Shown here: piece after piece, positions 1-6,768 of the stretch
Numbering within the stretch: the stretch's first letter is position 1
How the letters are laid out: each line of letters begins with the position of its first letter
Assembly: GCF_001423425.1 (NCBI RefSeq)
Contig: NZ_LMNX01000009.1
Coordinates: 1-53,906 of the forward strand
Length of the DNA: 53,906 nucleotides
Reading direction: 5' to 3'
Origin: Rhizobium sp. Leaf306
Lineage (GTDB): Bacteria; Pseudomonadota; Alphaproteobacteria; Rhizobiales; Rhizobiaceae
Notes under the pieces: model-generated
Databases searched by the model: none
The model's input: only the letters and a program-made list of their open reading frames with translations
Told to the model about the DNA's origin: nothing
Program-made: the position numbers and the translations under genes

Positions 1-153
1 CGGGAGCGGATACGCCGGAAGGTCTATCGCTCAAGAGACGAAGCCAGGCAGGACGTGTTCGACTATATCGAGATGTTCTACAACCCGAAGCGCAAACATG
101 TCAGAAACGGGATGCTGTCGCCCGTAGAGTTCGAAAAGCAGCAGAAAACTTAA
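1..153 (+). pseudogene. IS3-family transposase (OrfB), C-terminal end
   Basis: Reading frame 1 is open from the window edge to a TAA at 151-153 and gives the last 50 residues of an rve-type DDE integrase. The tail has the IS3 OrfB signature: a YIEMFYNPKRKH stretch followed by an SPVEFE motif just before the stop. The catalytic DDE domain would lie to the left of the window, so it cannot be judged whether the full transposase is intact; the fragment itself has no frameshift. It would catalyse cut-and-copy transposition of its own element. The sequence just downstream resembles an IS3 terminal repeat, so this is the right-hand end of the element. Confidence 0.8.
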
Positions 154-159
154 CCCGAG

Positions 160-186
160 GGTGTCTAGGAAACTCGGGGCTATTCA
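160..186. repeat. Probable right terminal inverted repeat of the IS3 element
   Basis: Just after the transposase stop lies GTGTCTAGGAAACTCGGGGC, ending near ATTCA. Many IS3-family ends share a TGTCTAGGAAACT-type core and terminate in CA. The partner repeat is outside the window, so the exact boundary (about 186) is inferred. Confidence 0.55.
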
Positions 187-219
187 AATACGTTTGTCGG
201 TAAGTTGATTTGTTGGCAT
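187..219 (-). pseudogene. Possible tyrosine-integrase N-terminus cut off by the IS element
   Basis: On the minus strand an ATG at 219 is preceded by a good ribosome binding site (GCAGGAGAACAGG) and encodes MPTNQLTDKRI. The frame then hits a TGA formed with the last bases of the IS3 element. An LTDK(x)I opening is typical of island-type tyrosine recombinases with an N-terminal arm-binding domain. With only eleven residues the assignment is weak; the strong ribosome binding site and the exact stop at the IS edge are the support. It is non-functional in any case. Confidence 0.3.
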
Positions 220-830
220 CCTGTTCTCCTGCGGACCCACTTTGGGGGTGGAATAACAGGTAACGCGGTGAGTCTCAGTGAAACGCTCAAGTGATTTAAC
301 GCATTGATATTGAACCACTTTGCATCGTTCTGAAACGCCTTGGAGAAGATGCGGTTCGGACACCCTCTCCGCCATGCCGAACCTTAAGCCGTGAGGCTCC
401 CATTACCCTGTGGAATCTCTCGCCTGCGCCCTTGTACCATCGGGTGTGTTCCGCGCTCGAAGCAACCTCTGCTTACCGTTCGTCATAGAAATTAACACAC
501 CTCCATCTGCCTTAACGCAGTCACAGCGTTTCCACGTCGGAGCGGCGTTCCTGAATGACGTCTTGTCTGTTCTTCGGGCGCTCTGACCTGTGCGCTATTC
601 GGAAGTCTTCCTCGCCAAATCGCCACTCGTCGCCATTGCATCTCCGCATGTCGTTGTCGCGGCAGTCGAATGGGAATGATGGTGGTCTGCTGCTGGGGTT
701 GAGGTACATTGTTTTGCTCGCCTGATCTTTTCGAGGAGGAAGAGATCAGGGAATGCGGCGGAAGTGCCGCTTCTAGCGAACTGCCGGCGAGCAGCATTGG
801 CTTTCCGTCTAACCCAGAGGAGGAATGGGC
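220..830. other. Non-coding stretch upstream of fdhA
   Basis: I see no convincing gene here. Open frames lack ribosome binding sites and known motifs. The stretch holds the upstream region of the possible integrase stub, an ending at about 352-375 that resembles a tRNA 3' end only superficially, and a 30-base hairpin at 721-750. The fdhA ribosome binding site (AGGAGG, 818-823) closes it. Confidence 0.5.
721..750. repeat. 30-base inverted repeat upstream of fdhA
   Basis: CCTGATCTTTTC at 721-732 and GAAGAGATCAGG at 739-750 are inverted repeats matching at 11 of 12 positions around a 6-base centre (GAGGAG). It lies about 80 bases before the fdhA start. It could be a regulator-binding site or an RNA hairpin; there is no T-run to make it a clear terminator. 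Confidence 0.55.
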
Positions 831-2021
831 ATGAGCAGGAACAGAGGTGTCGTGTATTTGCGGCCGGGCAAGGTCGAGGTGAGGGATATCGACGACGCCA
901 AGCTTGAGGCGCCGGATGGACGCCGGATCGAGCATGGCGTTATCCTGAAAGTGATTTCCACCAATATCTGCGGGTCAGACCAGCATATGGTGCGCGGGCG
1001 CACGACGGCCTTGCCGGGTCTCGTGCTTGGCCACGAAATTACCGGCGAGGTCATCGAAAAGGGCGTCGATGTCGAGATGCTTGAGATCGGTGATATCGTT
1101 TCCGTGCCCTTCAACGTCGCCTGTGGCCGCTGCCGCTGCTGCAAGTCGCAGGATACGGGCGTCTGCCTCACCGTCAATCCGTCGCGCGCGGGCGGCGCCT
1201 ATGGTTATGTCGATATGGGCGGCTGGATCGGCGGCCAGGCGCGTTATGTCACTGTTCCCTATGCCGATTTCAATCTTTTGAAATTCCCGGATCGCGACCG
1301 GGCGATGTCGAAGGTCCGCGATCTGACGATGCTGTCGGATATCCTGCCGACTGGTTTTCATGGGGCGGTCAAGGCAGGCGTCGGGGTCGGGTCGACGGTC
1401 TATGTCGCGGGCGCCGGTCCGGTCGGTCTTGCGGCTGCGGCGTCAGCGCGCATTCTCGGTGCAGCGGTCGTGATGATCGGAGACTTCAACAAGGATCGTC
1501 TTGCCCACGCCGCAAAGGTCGGCTTCGAGCCGATCGATCTGTCGAAAAGCGACCGGCTCGGGGACATGATCGCCGAGGTGGTTGGGACAGACGAGGTCGA
1601 TAGCGCCATCGATGCTGTCGGTTTCGAAGCCCGCGGACATTCGGGTGGCGAACAGCCGGCTATCGTTTTGAACCAGATGATGGAGATCACCCGCGCGGCG
1701 GGCTCCATCGGCATTCCCGGCCTTTATGTGACGGAAGATCCTGGTGCGGTGGATGACGCCGCAAAAAAGGGCAGTCTGTCGCTTCGGCTGGGTCTCGGCT
1801 GGGCGAAGGCCCAGTCCTTCCACACGGGCCAGACGCCGGTGTTGAAATACAATCGTCAGCTCATGCAAGCCATCCTTCACGACCGTCTGCCGATCGCCGA
1901 CATCGTCAACGCAAAGATCATCTCGCTTGATGAGGCGGCGCAAGGCTATGAAAGCTTCGATCAGGGGGCCGCGGTCAAATACGTGCTGGATCCGCATGGG
2001 GACCTGACGAAAGCCGCGTGA
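831..2021 (+). CDS. fdhA: Glutathione-independent formaldehyde dehydrogenase
   Basis: Zinc- and NAD-dependent medium-chain dehydrogenase that oxidises formaldehyde to formate in the cytoplasm without glutathione, like the Pseudomonas putida enzyme. The 396-residue protein matches that family along its whole length: catalytic zinc ligands Cys47 (in NICGSDQH) and His68 (in GHE), four structural-zinc cysteines at about 98, 101, 104 and 112, and a nucleotide-binding GAGPVG loop in the middle. ATG codons exist at 825 and 831. AGGAGG at 818-823 is correctly spaced only for 831, and the protein then opens MSRNRGVVYL as in relatives. The gene stands alone, with a long hairpin after the stop. A few relatives act on other aldehydes and dismutate them, so the physiological substrate is not certain. 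Confidence 0.9.
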   Translation: MSRNRGVVYLRPGKVEVRDIDDAKLEAPDGRRIEHGVILKVISTNICGSDQHMVRGRTTALPGLVLGHEITGEVIEKGVDVEMLEIGDIVSVPFNVACGRCRCCKSQDTGVCLTVNPSRAGGAYGYVDMGGWIGGQARYVTVPYADFNLLKFPDRDRAMSKVRDLTMLSDILPTGFHGAVKAGVGVGSTVYVAGAGPVGLAAAASARILGAAVVMIGDFNKDRLAHAAKVGFEPIDLSKSDRLGDMIAEVVGTDEVDSAIDAVGFEARGHSGGEQPAIVLNQMMEITRAAGSIGIPGLYVTEDPGAVDDAAKKGSLSLRLGLGWAKAQSFHTGQTPVLKYNRQLMQAILHDRLPIADIVNAKIISLDEAAQGYESFDQGAAVKYVLDPHGDLTKAA

Positions 2022-2048
2022 TCTCACCGGCCGAGTGCAGCCCGCTAC

Positions 2049-2082
2049 CCTTGTCCGGCGCCATATTGGGTGCCGGACAAGG
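2049..2082 (+). terminator. Strong hairpin after fdhA
   Basis: CCTTGTCCGGCGCC (2049-2062) pairs with GGTGCCGGACAAGG (2069-2082) through 14 base pairs including one G-T pair. It lies between the convergent ends of fdhA and the DUF6880-like gene and probably ends both transcripts, although a clean U-run is missing. Confidence 0.6.
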
Positions 2083-2108
2083 CAGATTTGCCTAACGCTA
2101 CCAAGTCC

Positions 2109-3512
2109 TCACGCCACATGGTTCCAGAAGCCACGCTTGTTTGCGTGCAGGCGCTTTAGCGCTGCGACATAGGCCGCGTGGGACATGAGCGTGCCGGGAT
2201 CGAGGATATGGGGCGCGAGGGCTTGGGCTGTGCCGAGGTGCCGGGCTGCGTGCTTGTAGCGGCTGGCTTTTCCATGATCGAGCGAGAAGTCGATCATGCT
2301 GCGCAGGATCAGGGTTGCGGCGAGCGGATGATGGGGGGCGAGCATCTCGGCAGCTGATGTCATCAGTTCGTAGAGATCGCCATTCAGTTCTGCCGTCCTG
2401 GTTGTCACGAGTCGTGCTGCCTGGGTGAGTGCCGGCCAGCGCAGGAAGAAGGCGAGGGCCTGGTGAACATCCGGGGAAGTCTGGGCATAGGCAAACGCTC
2501 TTTCCTCGGCGTCCATATCGTCGAAGTCCGGCAGGCGTTTCAAGAATGCGCGCAGGTGAATGTCGCTGAGCGACTGTTCGAACCATCGCCAGCGATCGGC
2601 CTGGGCTTCCTCGGTGCGTCCCAGGGTTTCCAGCGTCTCGGCGCGGGCGAGCTGCCATTCGATCTCGCGGTCTGGCGAACCGGTTATTTCGGCGCCATCG
2701 AGCGCCTGCAGCGCTTCTTCGGCGCGCCCTGCGGAGAGGAGACGGCGAGCTATTTCGGCAGCGATTGCCGGTATCCGTCGGGTTTTCTCCGGCTGTTCGC
2801 CAATGTAGGCATCCACATCTCCTGTGGCATCGGCGATTGCCTGAAGCGCGATACGCACTGTCGTCTCATCATGCCGGTCGTGCCTCGGTGAGGTGGTGCC
2901 GATGCTTTCCCGGGCGCTTTCGTCGGGCTCGTTCAACCACTGCACAAGCAGCGATTTCAGGCGGTCGAGGCCTTGAGTGCCGAGGGCCGGGGCCATGGCT
3001 GGAATGAACGGGTCGAATTGGCCGTGGCCATTGTTCTGAACCGCCGCCAGAACCCTGTCGGCAAGAATATCGGGGTCGATGCCTGATCCGCTGGCGATGA
3101 TGCCAGCATCGCTGCAGGCTTGATGGAAACTTGCAAGCAGCGCGCCGCTCGCATCGTCCGTTCTGTCGAAGATCGGCTCACCGAGGGCAAGGAACTGCCA
3201 GATCAGCTCGAAGCCTTCGCCCGGATCGTCCGGTGCCACGGTCTCGACGATCGTCTTGCGCTGGGTTTCGAGGTCGGCCTTCGTCGATTTTACCCGCCGC
3301 CAGCTGATGACGGTTCGGGCGCGCGCGATGCTGCCGAGCCGCTTGCGAACTTCGCGCGCCACTTCTTCGCTGCTGTGGCTGCCGGCCAGTTCCATTCGAA
3401 GCTTGCGCTTGTTTGCGGCGCTGCCCATGCTGATCTCGATCAGCAGCTCGGCAAGCCGTTGCGTGCCGAGCGCTTCAAGGTTCTTCGCGTTGAGGGTCGT
3501 CTTCGTGGCCAT
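2109..3512 (-). CDS. DUF6880-like protein of unknown function
   Basis: A 467-residue soluble protein with no signal peptide or membrane segment. The N-terminus (MATKTTLNAKNLEALG, then LAELLIEISMG) and the rest of the alpha-helical body resemble the DUF6880 family common in rhizobia; the role of that family is not known. The middle and C-terminal parts are rich in Ala, Leu and Glu and look like helical repeats (SAGRAEEALQAL, then LARAETLETLGRTEEAQ), reminiscent of TPR-type scaffolds. The frame is open to 3653, but the ATG at 3512 gives the start expected from relatives; no strong ribosome binding site is visible at either. It stands alone between two plus-strand genes. I do not assign a function. 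Confidence 0.7.
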   Translation of the reverse strand: MATKTTLNAKNLEALGTQRLAELLIEISMGSAANKRKLRMELAGSHSSEEVAREVRKRLGSIARARTVISWRRVKSTKADLETQRKTIVETVAPDDPGEGFELIWQFLALGEPIFDRTDDASGALLASFHQACSDAGIIASGSGIDPDILADRVLAAVQNNGHGQFDPFIPAMAPALGTQGLDRLKSLLVQWLNEPDESARESIGTTSPRHDRHDETTVRIALQAIADATGDVDAYIGEQPEKTRRIPAIAAEIARRLLSAGRAEEALQALDGAEITGSPDREIEWQLARAETLETLGRTEEAQADRWRWFEQSLSDIHLRAFLKRLPDFDDMDAEERAFAYAQTSPDVHQALAFFLRWPALTQAARLVTTRTAELNGDLYELMTSAAEMLAPHHPLAATLILRSMIDFSLDHGKASRYKHAARHLGTAQALAPHILDPGTLMSHAAYVAALKRLHANKRGFWNHVA

Positions 3513-3659
3513 GGGGATGTCGATGCGGTCTTGCGTGAGGTGTCGGAAGCGACAGTTCAGAACCGGACCGGGATTTGCAAGTGTTTCGGCCCGGTTTTCG
3601 CCATCGGCCTGCTGCGGAGCGCTGTTGGGGAGCTTCCGCCACGACGGAATCATTGGTAG

Positions 3660-4337
3660 ATGGTCGCCATGAACGTGCTTTCAGATGCCGATCCGATCTA
3701 TAACCCGCCGCAGGATCCCTATCTTTCGCTGCTGCATCGCGATGCGCATCTGCTTGTGTTCAACAAGCCGAGCGGCCTGCTTTCGGTGCCCGGGCGGCAT
3801 CCGGCGCTGTCGGACAGTCTTTTGACGCGGGTGCAGAAAGAGTATCCGGAGGCGCTGATCGTGCACCGTCTGGACAAGGATACATCCGGTGTCGTGGTGA
3901 TGTCGCTCAACCGCCGGGGGCATGCGCTTGTCGCAGCGCAGTTTGAAGGGCGCACCACGCGGAAATCCTATGTGGCCGAGGTCTGGGGAAGGGTTGAGCA
4001 GGCGGAAGGCGTGGTCAATCTGCCGTTGGCGATCGATCCAGACAACAAGCCGCGCCACCGCGTCGACACCGATCACGGCAAGCCTGCCCAGACACGCTGG
4101 CAGGTGATGGGATATGGCGAGAAAAGGACGCGGCTGCGGCTGTATCCGCTGACGGGCCGCACCCATCAGCTGCGCGTGCATATGAAAGCGCTCGGTCACG
4201 TCATCCTCGGCGACGCGTTCTACGCGGATGGCGATGCGCTTCTGGCTGCGAACCGTTTGCTTCTCCATGCCGAAGAACTAAGCTTCCGCCATCCTGACGG
4301 TTCGGACGTCACGTTCACCGCTCCAACGCCCTTCTGA
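3660..4337 (+). CDS. RluA-family RNA pseudouridine synthase
   Basis: Isomerises uridine to pseudouridine in rRNA and/or tRNA. The 225-residue size matches short RluA-type enzymes without an S4 domain. The catalytic motif HRLDKDTSG is at residues 69-77 (Asp72 the nucleophile), with an N-terminal VFNKPSGLLSVPG segment and a C-terminal GRTHQLRVHM segment characteristic of RluA. Start codons at 3660 and 3669 are both possible. It lies directly before the RsmJ-like gene with a 9-base gap, so the two RNA-modifying enzymes are probably co-transcribed. Whether the target is 23S U746 and tRNA U32 (as for E. coli RluA) or another site cannot be read from sequence. Confidence 0.85.
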   Translation: MVAMNVLSDADPIYNPPQDPYLSLLHRDAHLLVFNKPSGLLSVPGRHPALSDSLLTRVQKEYPEALIVHRLDKDTSGVVVMSLNRRGHALVAAQFEGRTTRKSYVAEVWGRVEQAEGVVNLPLAIDPDNKPRHRVDTDHGKPAQTRWQVMGYGEKRTRLRLYPLTGRTHQLRVHMKALGHVILGDAFYADGDALLAANRLLLHAEELSFRHPDGSDVTFTAPTPF

Positions 4338-4346
4338 GATCGGACA

Positions 4347-4970
4347 TTGGCACAAAACCTCGAGAAAACGCCGCTGATCGTCGATTTTGTCGGCGGCGCA
4401 GTCGGTCACCGTTTCCGTTCCGGCGAGGGCCGCAAACAGGACCTGCCGAAGGCCGTCGGGTTTTCGAGCGGCACGATCCCTGATGTTGTCGATGCGACGG
4501 CGGGTCTTGGCCGCGATGCGTTTCTGCTGGCATCGCTCGGCGCGCGCGTCACGCTGATCGAGCGATCCGAAACGATGCATGCGCTGCTTCTGGAAGGGCT
4601 CGAACGGGCGAGGGCCGAAGGCGGGCGTCATGCGGAAACCGTGTCCCGGATGACGCTGGTGCATGGGGATTCCTGCGTTCTGCTGCCGCAGATGAAGCCG
4701 CAGGTGATCCTGATCGATCCCATGCATCCGCCACGCGACAAAACGGCTCTCGTCAAGAAAGAGATGCGGCTGATCCGGGATATCGTCGGGACCGATGCGG
4801 ATTCGGTGCAGCTCATGCAGGTCGCGCTGGAGGCGGCCCAAAACCGGGTCGTGCTGAAGTGGCCGTTGCGCGCCGATCCGATGGCGGGCGTGCGCAAACC
4901 GTCCCATCAGATATTGGGGAAAAGCACCCGCTACGATGTCTTCGTCAAGGCGAAGATCAGCACGGAGTAG
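4347..4970 (+). CDS. rsmJ: RsmJ-like 16S rRNA guanine-N2 methyltransferase
   Basis: SAM-dependent methyltransferase of the RsmJ family, which methylates G1516 of 16S rRNA in E. coli. The 207-residue protein has a SAM-binding VDATAGLGRDAFLLA motif, followed by an acidic VTLIERS strand end and a catalytic IDPMHPP motif typical of guanine-N2 methyltransferases. The only start in the right place is a TTG at 4347, nine bases after the stop of the RluA-type gene, so translation is probably coupled to it. E. coli RsmJ is about 250 residues; this version is shorter at the N-terminus. Confidence in the family is good, in the exact methylation site moderate. Confidence 0.8.
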   Translation: MAQNLEKTPLIVDFVGGAVGHRFRSGEGRKQDLPKAVGFSSGTIPDVVDATAGLGRDAFLLASLGARVTLIERSETMHALLLEGLERARAEGGRHAETVSRMTLVHGDSCVLLPQMKPQVILIDPMHPPRDKTALVKKEMRLIRDIVGTDADSVQLMQVALEAAQNRVVLKWPLRADPMAGVRKPSHQILGKSTRYDVFVKAKISTE

Positions 4971-5048
4971 TTGGTGATCGCACTGCCGTTGTTGCCCTGT
5001 GGCGAAGGTTGCGCATAGTATCCCGCATTCCTTGGGAGTGCCTTGCCG

Positions 5049-5975
5049 ATGTCAGAGAGCGACCAGAAGTCCGGCCCGTTTCCGGAAGAGCCGGGGATCC
5101 TCGAATTTCTCAATATCTGCGATCGCTTTTATCCTGCCGATGCCGTGGATGCGCCGATCGACCAGCAGCGGGGCTGGTATGATGCGCTCTGCGCCCGGTT
5201 CGACCGGCCGCTGCCGCAAGGTCTGACGTTTCAGGACGAGATGCTCGTCGTGCCCATCCGGCGTTACCGACCCGCGATGATCAGTAGCGAAACTGTTCTT
5301 CTTTACCTGCATGGCGGCGGGTTCGTGGTGGGGTCGCTGGAAAGTCACCACGCGATCTGTGCGGAGATTGCCGATTTTGCCCAGGCGGAACTGGTCTCGG
5401 TCGATTACCGACTTGCGCCAGAACATGTCTGGCCGGCCCAGACGGACGATTGTTTCGGCGTGCTGAAGCAGCTTTTGGGCGAGGGCCGAAAGGTCGTGCT
5501 CATCGGCGACAGCGCCGGCGGCAATCTTGCGGCGGGGCTTGCGTTGCGGGCGCGGGACGAAGGACTTTCTGGGATTGCCGGCCAGGTGCTGATCTATCCG
5601 GCCCTCGGCGGCGATCTTGTGTCGGGCTCCTACCGTGAGATGGCCTATGCGCCGGGCCTCACCACGGCCGATGTCGCCTATTATCGCGCAGTCCTCAAGG
5701 CGCCAGAAATTGAACCCGTCGCGCATCCGCTTCTGGCTCGCGACCTATCCGGCCTGCCGCCGGCCTATATCACCGTTGCGCATTTCGATCCGTTGCGGGA
5801 CGATGGTAAGCTCTATGAGCGACGGCTACGAGAGGCGGGCGTCGAGGCGACGTTCCGCGAGGAGCCGCAGATGGTGCATGCCTGGCTGCGTGCCCGCCAC
5901 ATGAGTGCTGGCGCGCGCAGCGGTTTCGCGGCGCTCTGCGAGGCCGTGCGGCAGATGGCGGCGGCTAGCTCTTAG
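5049..5975 (+). CDS. HSL-type alpha/beta hydrolase (esterase/lipase)
   Basis: A cytoplasmic carboxylesterase of the hormone-sensitive-lipase (family IV) group. It carries the oxyanion-hole motif HGGG at residues 88-91, the nucleophile elbow GDSAGG at 153-158 (Ser155), and a C-terminal Asp (FDPLRDDG) and His (MVHAW) that complete the triad. Substrate is unknown; such enzymes cleave short-chain acyl esters. A TTG at 5043 is in frame, but GGGAG at about 5034-5038 fits the ATG at 5049 better. It is convergent with msrA and the two coding ends overlap by 11 bases. Confidence 0.85.
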   Translation: MSESDQKSGPFPEEPGILEFLNICDRFYPADAVDAPIDQQRGWYDALCARFDRPLPQGLTFQDEMLVVPIRRYRPAMISSETVLLYLHGGGFVVGSLESHHAICAEIADFAQAELVSVDYRLAPEHVWPAQTDDCFGVLKQLLGEGRKVVLIGDSAGGNLAAGLALRARDEGLSGIAGQVLIYPALGGDLVSGSYREMAYAPGLTTADVAYYRAVLKAPEIEPVAHPLLARDLSGLPPAYITVAHFDPLRDDGKLYERRLREAGVEATFREEPQMVHAWLRARHMSAGARSGFAALCEAVRQMAAASS

Positions 5976-6666
5976 CCTTTGACACCAGAACCGGATCGGC
6001 GCGGAATGCACTTGGGAAGATCGCCTTGAGATTATCGATCTTCGGCATGTCGTTATAGACGATATAGGGATAGCTGGGGTTTAGCGTCAGAAAATCCTGG
6101 TGATATTTTTCGGCAGGGTAGAAGGCGGAAAGCCTGGAGATTTTCGTAACGATGGCGGCTGGATACAGTTTCGTCGCATCGAGCTGGGCGATATAGGCCT
6201 CGGCTACCTTTTTCTGATCGTCGCTGGTGGTGAAGATCGCGGAGCGGTACTGCGTCCCGTGGTCAGGACCCTGGTAGTTCAGCTGGGTCGGATTGTGGGC
6301 GACGGAAAAGAAGATCTGCAGCAGTTTGCCGTAGCTTACCTGCTTCGGATCGAAGGTGATCTCGACGGCCTCCGCATGGCCCGATCTGCCCGAGCTTACC
6401 GTCTCATAGGTCGCGCCTTTCTGGTCGCCGCCGGAGTAGCCGGAAACGGCGTTGCTCACGCCCTTCACATGCTGGAAGACGCCCTGAACGCCCCAGAAGC
6501 AGCCGCCGGCGAAGATGGCCTTCTCGACATCGCCCTTCGCGGCTTCGTCGATCGCCGGCGCCGGAATGGCAACGGCGGCCTCCTGCGCACGCAGTGTCGA
6601 TGCCGGAAACGCCATCACGACGGCGCTCAGCATTGCCGCCGCCAGACGATTTGCGAAGACTGCCAT
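5965..6666 (-). CDS. msrA: Exported peptide-methionine (S)-S-oxide reductase
   Basis: Repairs oxidised methionine by reducing the S-sulfoxide. The 233-residue protein has the MsrA catalytic motif GGCFWG (Cys56) and the conserved GYSGG and EKYHQDF segments. The first 28 residues are a signal peptide ending in LRAQ, so the enzyme probably acts in the periplasm, unlike the usual cytoplasmic MsrA. AGGAGGAG six bases before the ATG at 6666 sets the start. No second catalytic cysteine is visible near the C-terminus, so recycling probably uses the mechanism of shorter MsrA forms. It is a single-gene unit between the esterase and the CocE hydrolase. Confidence 0.9.
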   Translation of the reverse strand: MAVFANRLAAAMLSAVVMAFPASTLRAQEAAVAIPAPAIDEAAKGDVEKAIFAGGCFWGVQGVFQHVKGVSNAVSGYSGGDQKGATYETVSSGRSGHAEAVEITFDPKQVSYGKLLQIFFSVAHNPTQLNYQGPDHGTQYRSAIFTTSDDQKKVAEAYIAQLDATKLYPAAIVTKISRLSAFYPAEKYHQDFLTLNPSYPYIVYNDMPKIDNLKAIFPSAFRADPVLVSKAKS

Positions 6667-6720
6667 GAGAACTCCTCCTGTTCGCATGGACTGTCTCAGG
6701 GATACCGGCCCGGCGTCAAA

Positions 6721-6768
6721 TCACATCGGCGTAGGCCGCCAGCCACGGCGGGCGACGCCTACATGTGA
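6721..6768 (-). terminator. Hairpin over the end of the CocE-type gene
   Basis: TCACAT (6721-6726) and GTAGGC (6731-6736) pair with GCCTAC (6757-6762) and ATGTGA (6763-6768), with further CGCC/GGCG pairing inside. The structure includes the stop codon of the hydrolase gene and precedes msrA. It probably limits read-through from the ABC operon into msrA; no U-tract is seen. Confidence 0.45.

Noticed and set aside
352..375. Resemblance to the 3' end of a serine tRNA (TTCGG...CTCTCCGCCA)
   Set aside because: The T-arm stem does not pair and no tRNA body lies upstream; it could at most be an attachment-site remnant, for which there is no second copy in the window.
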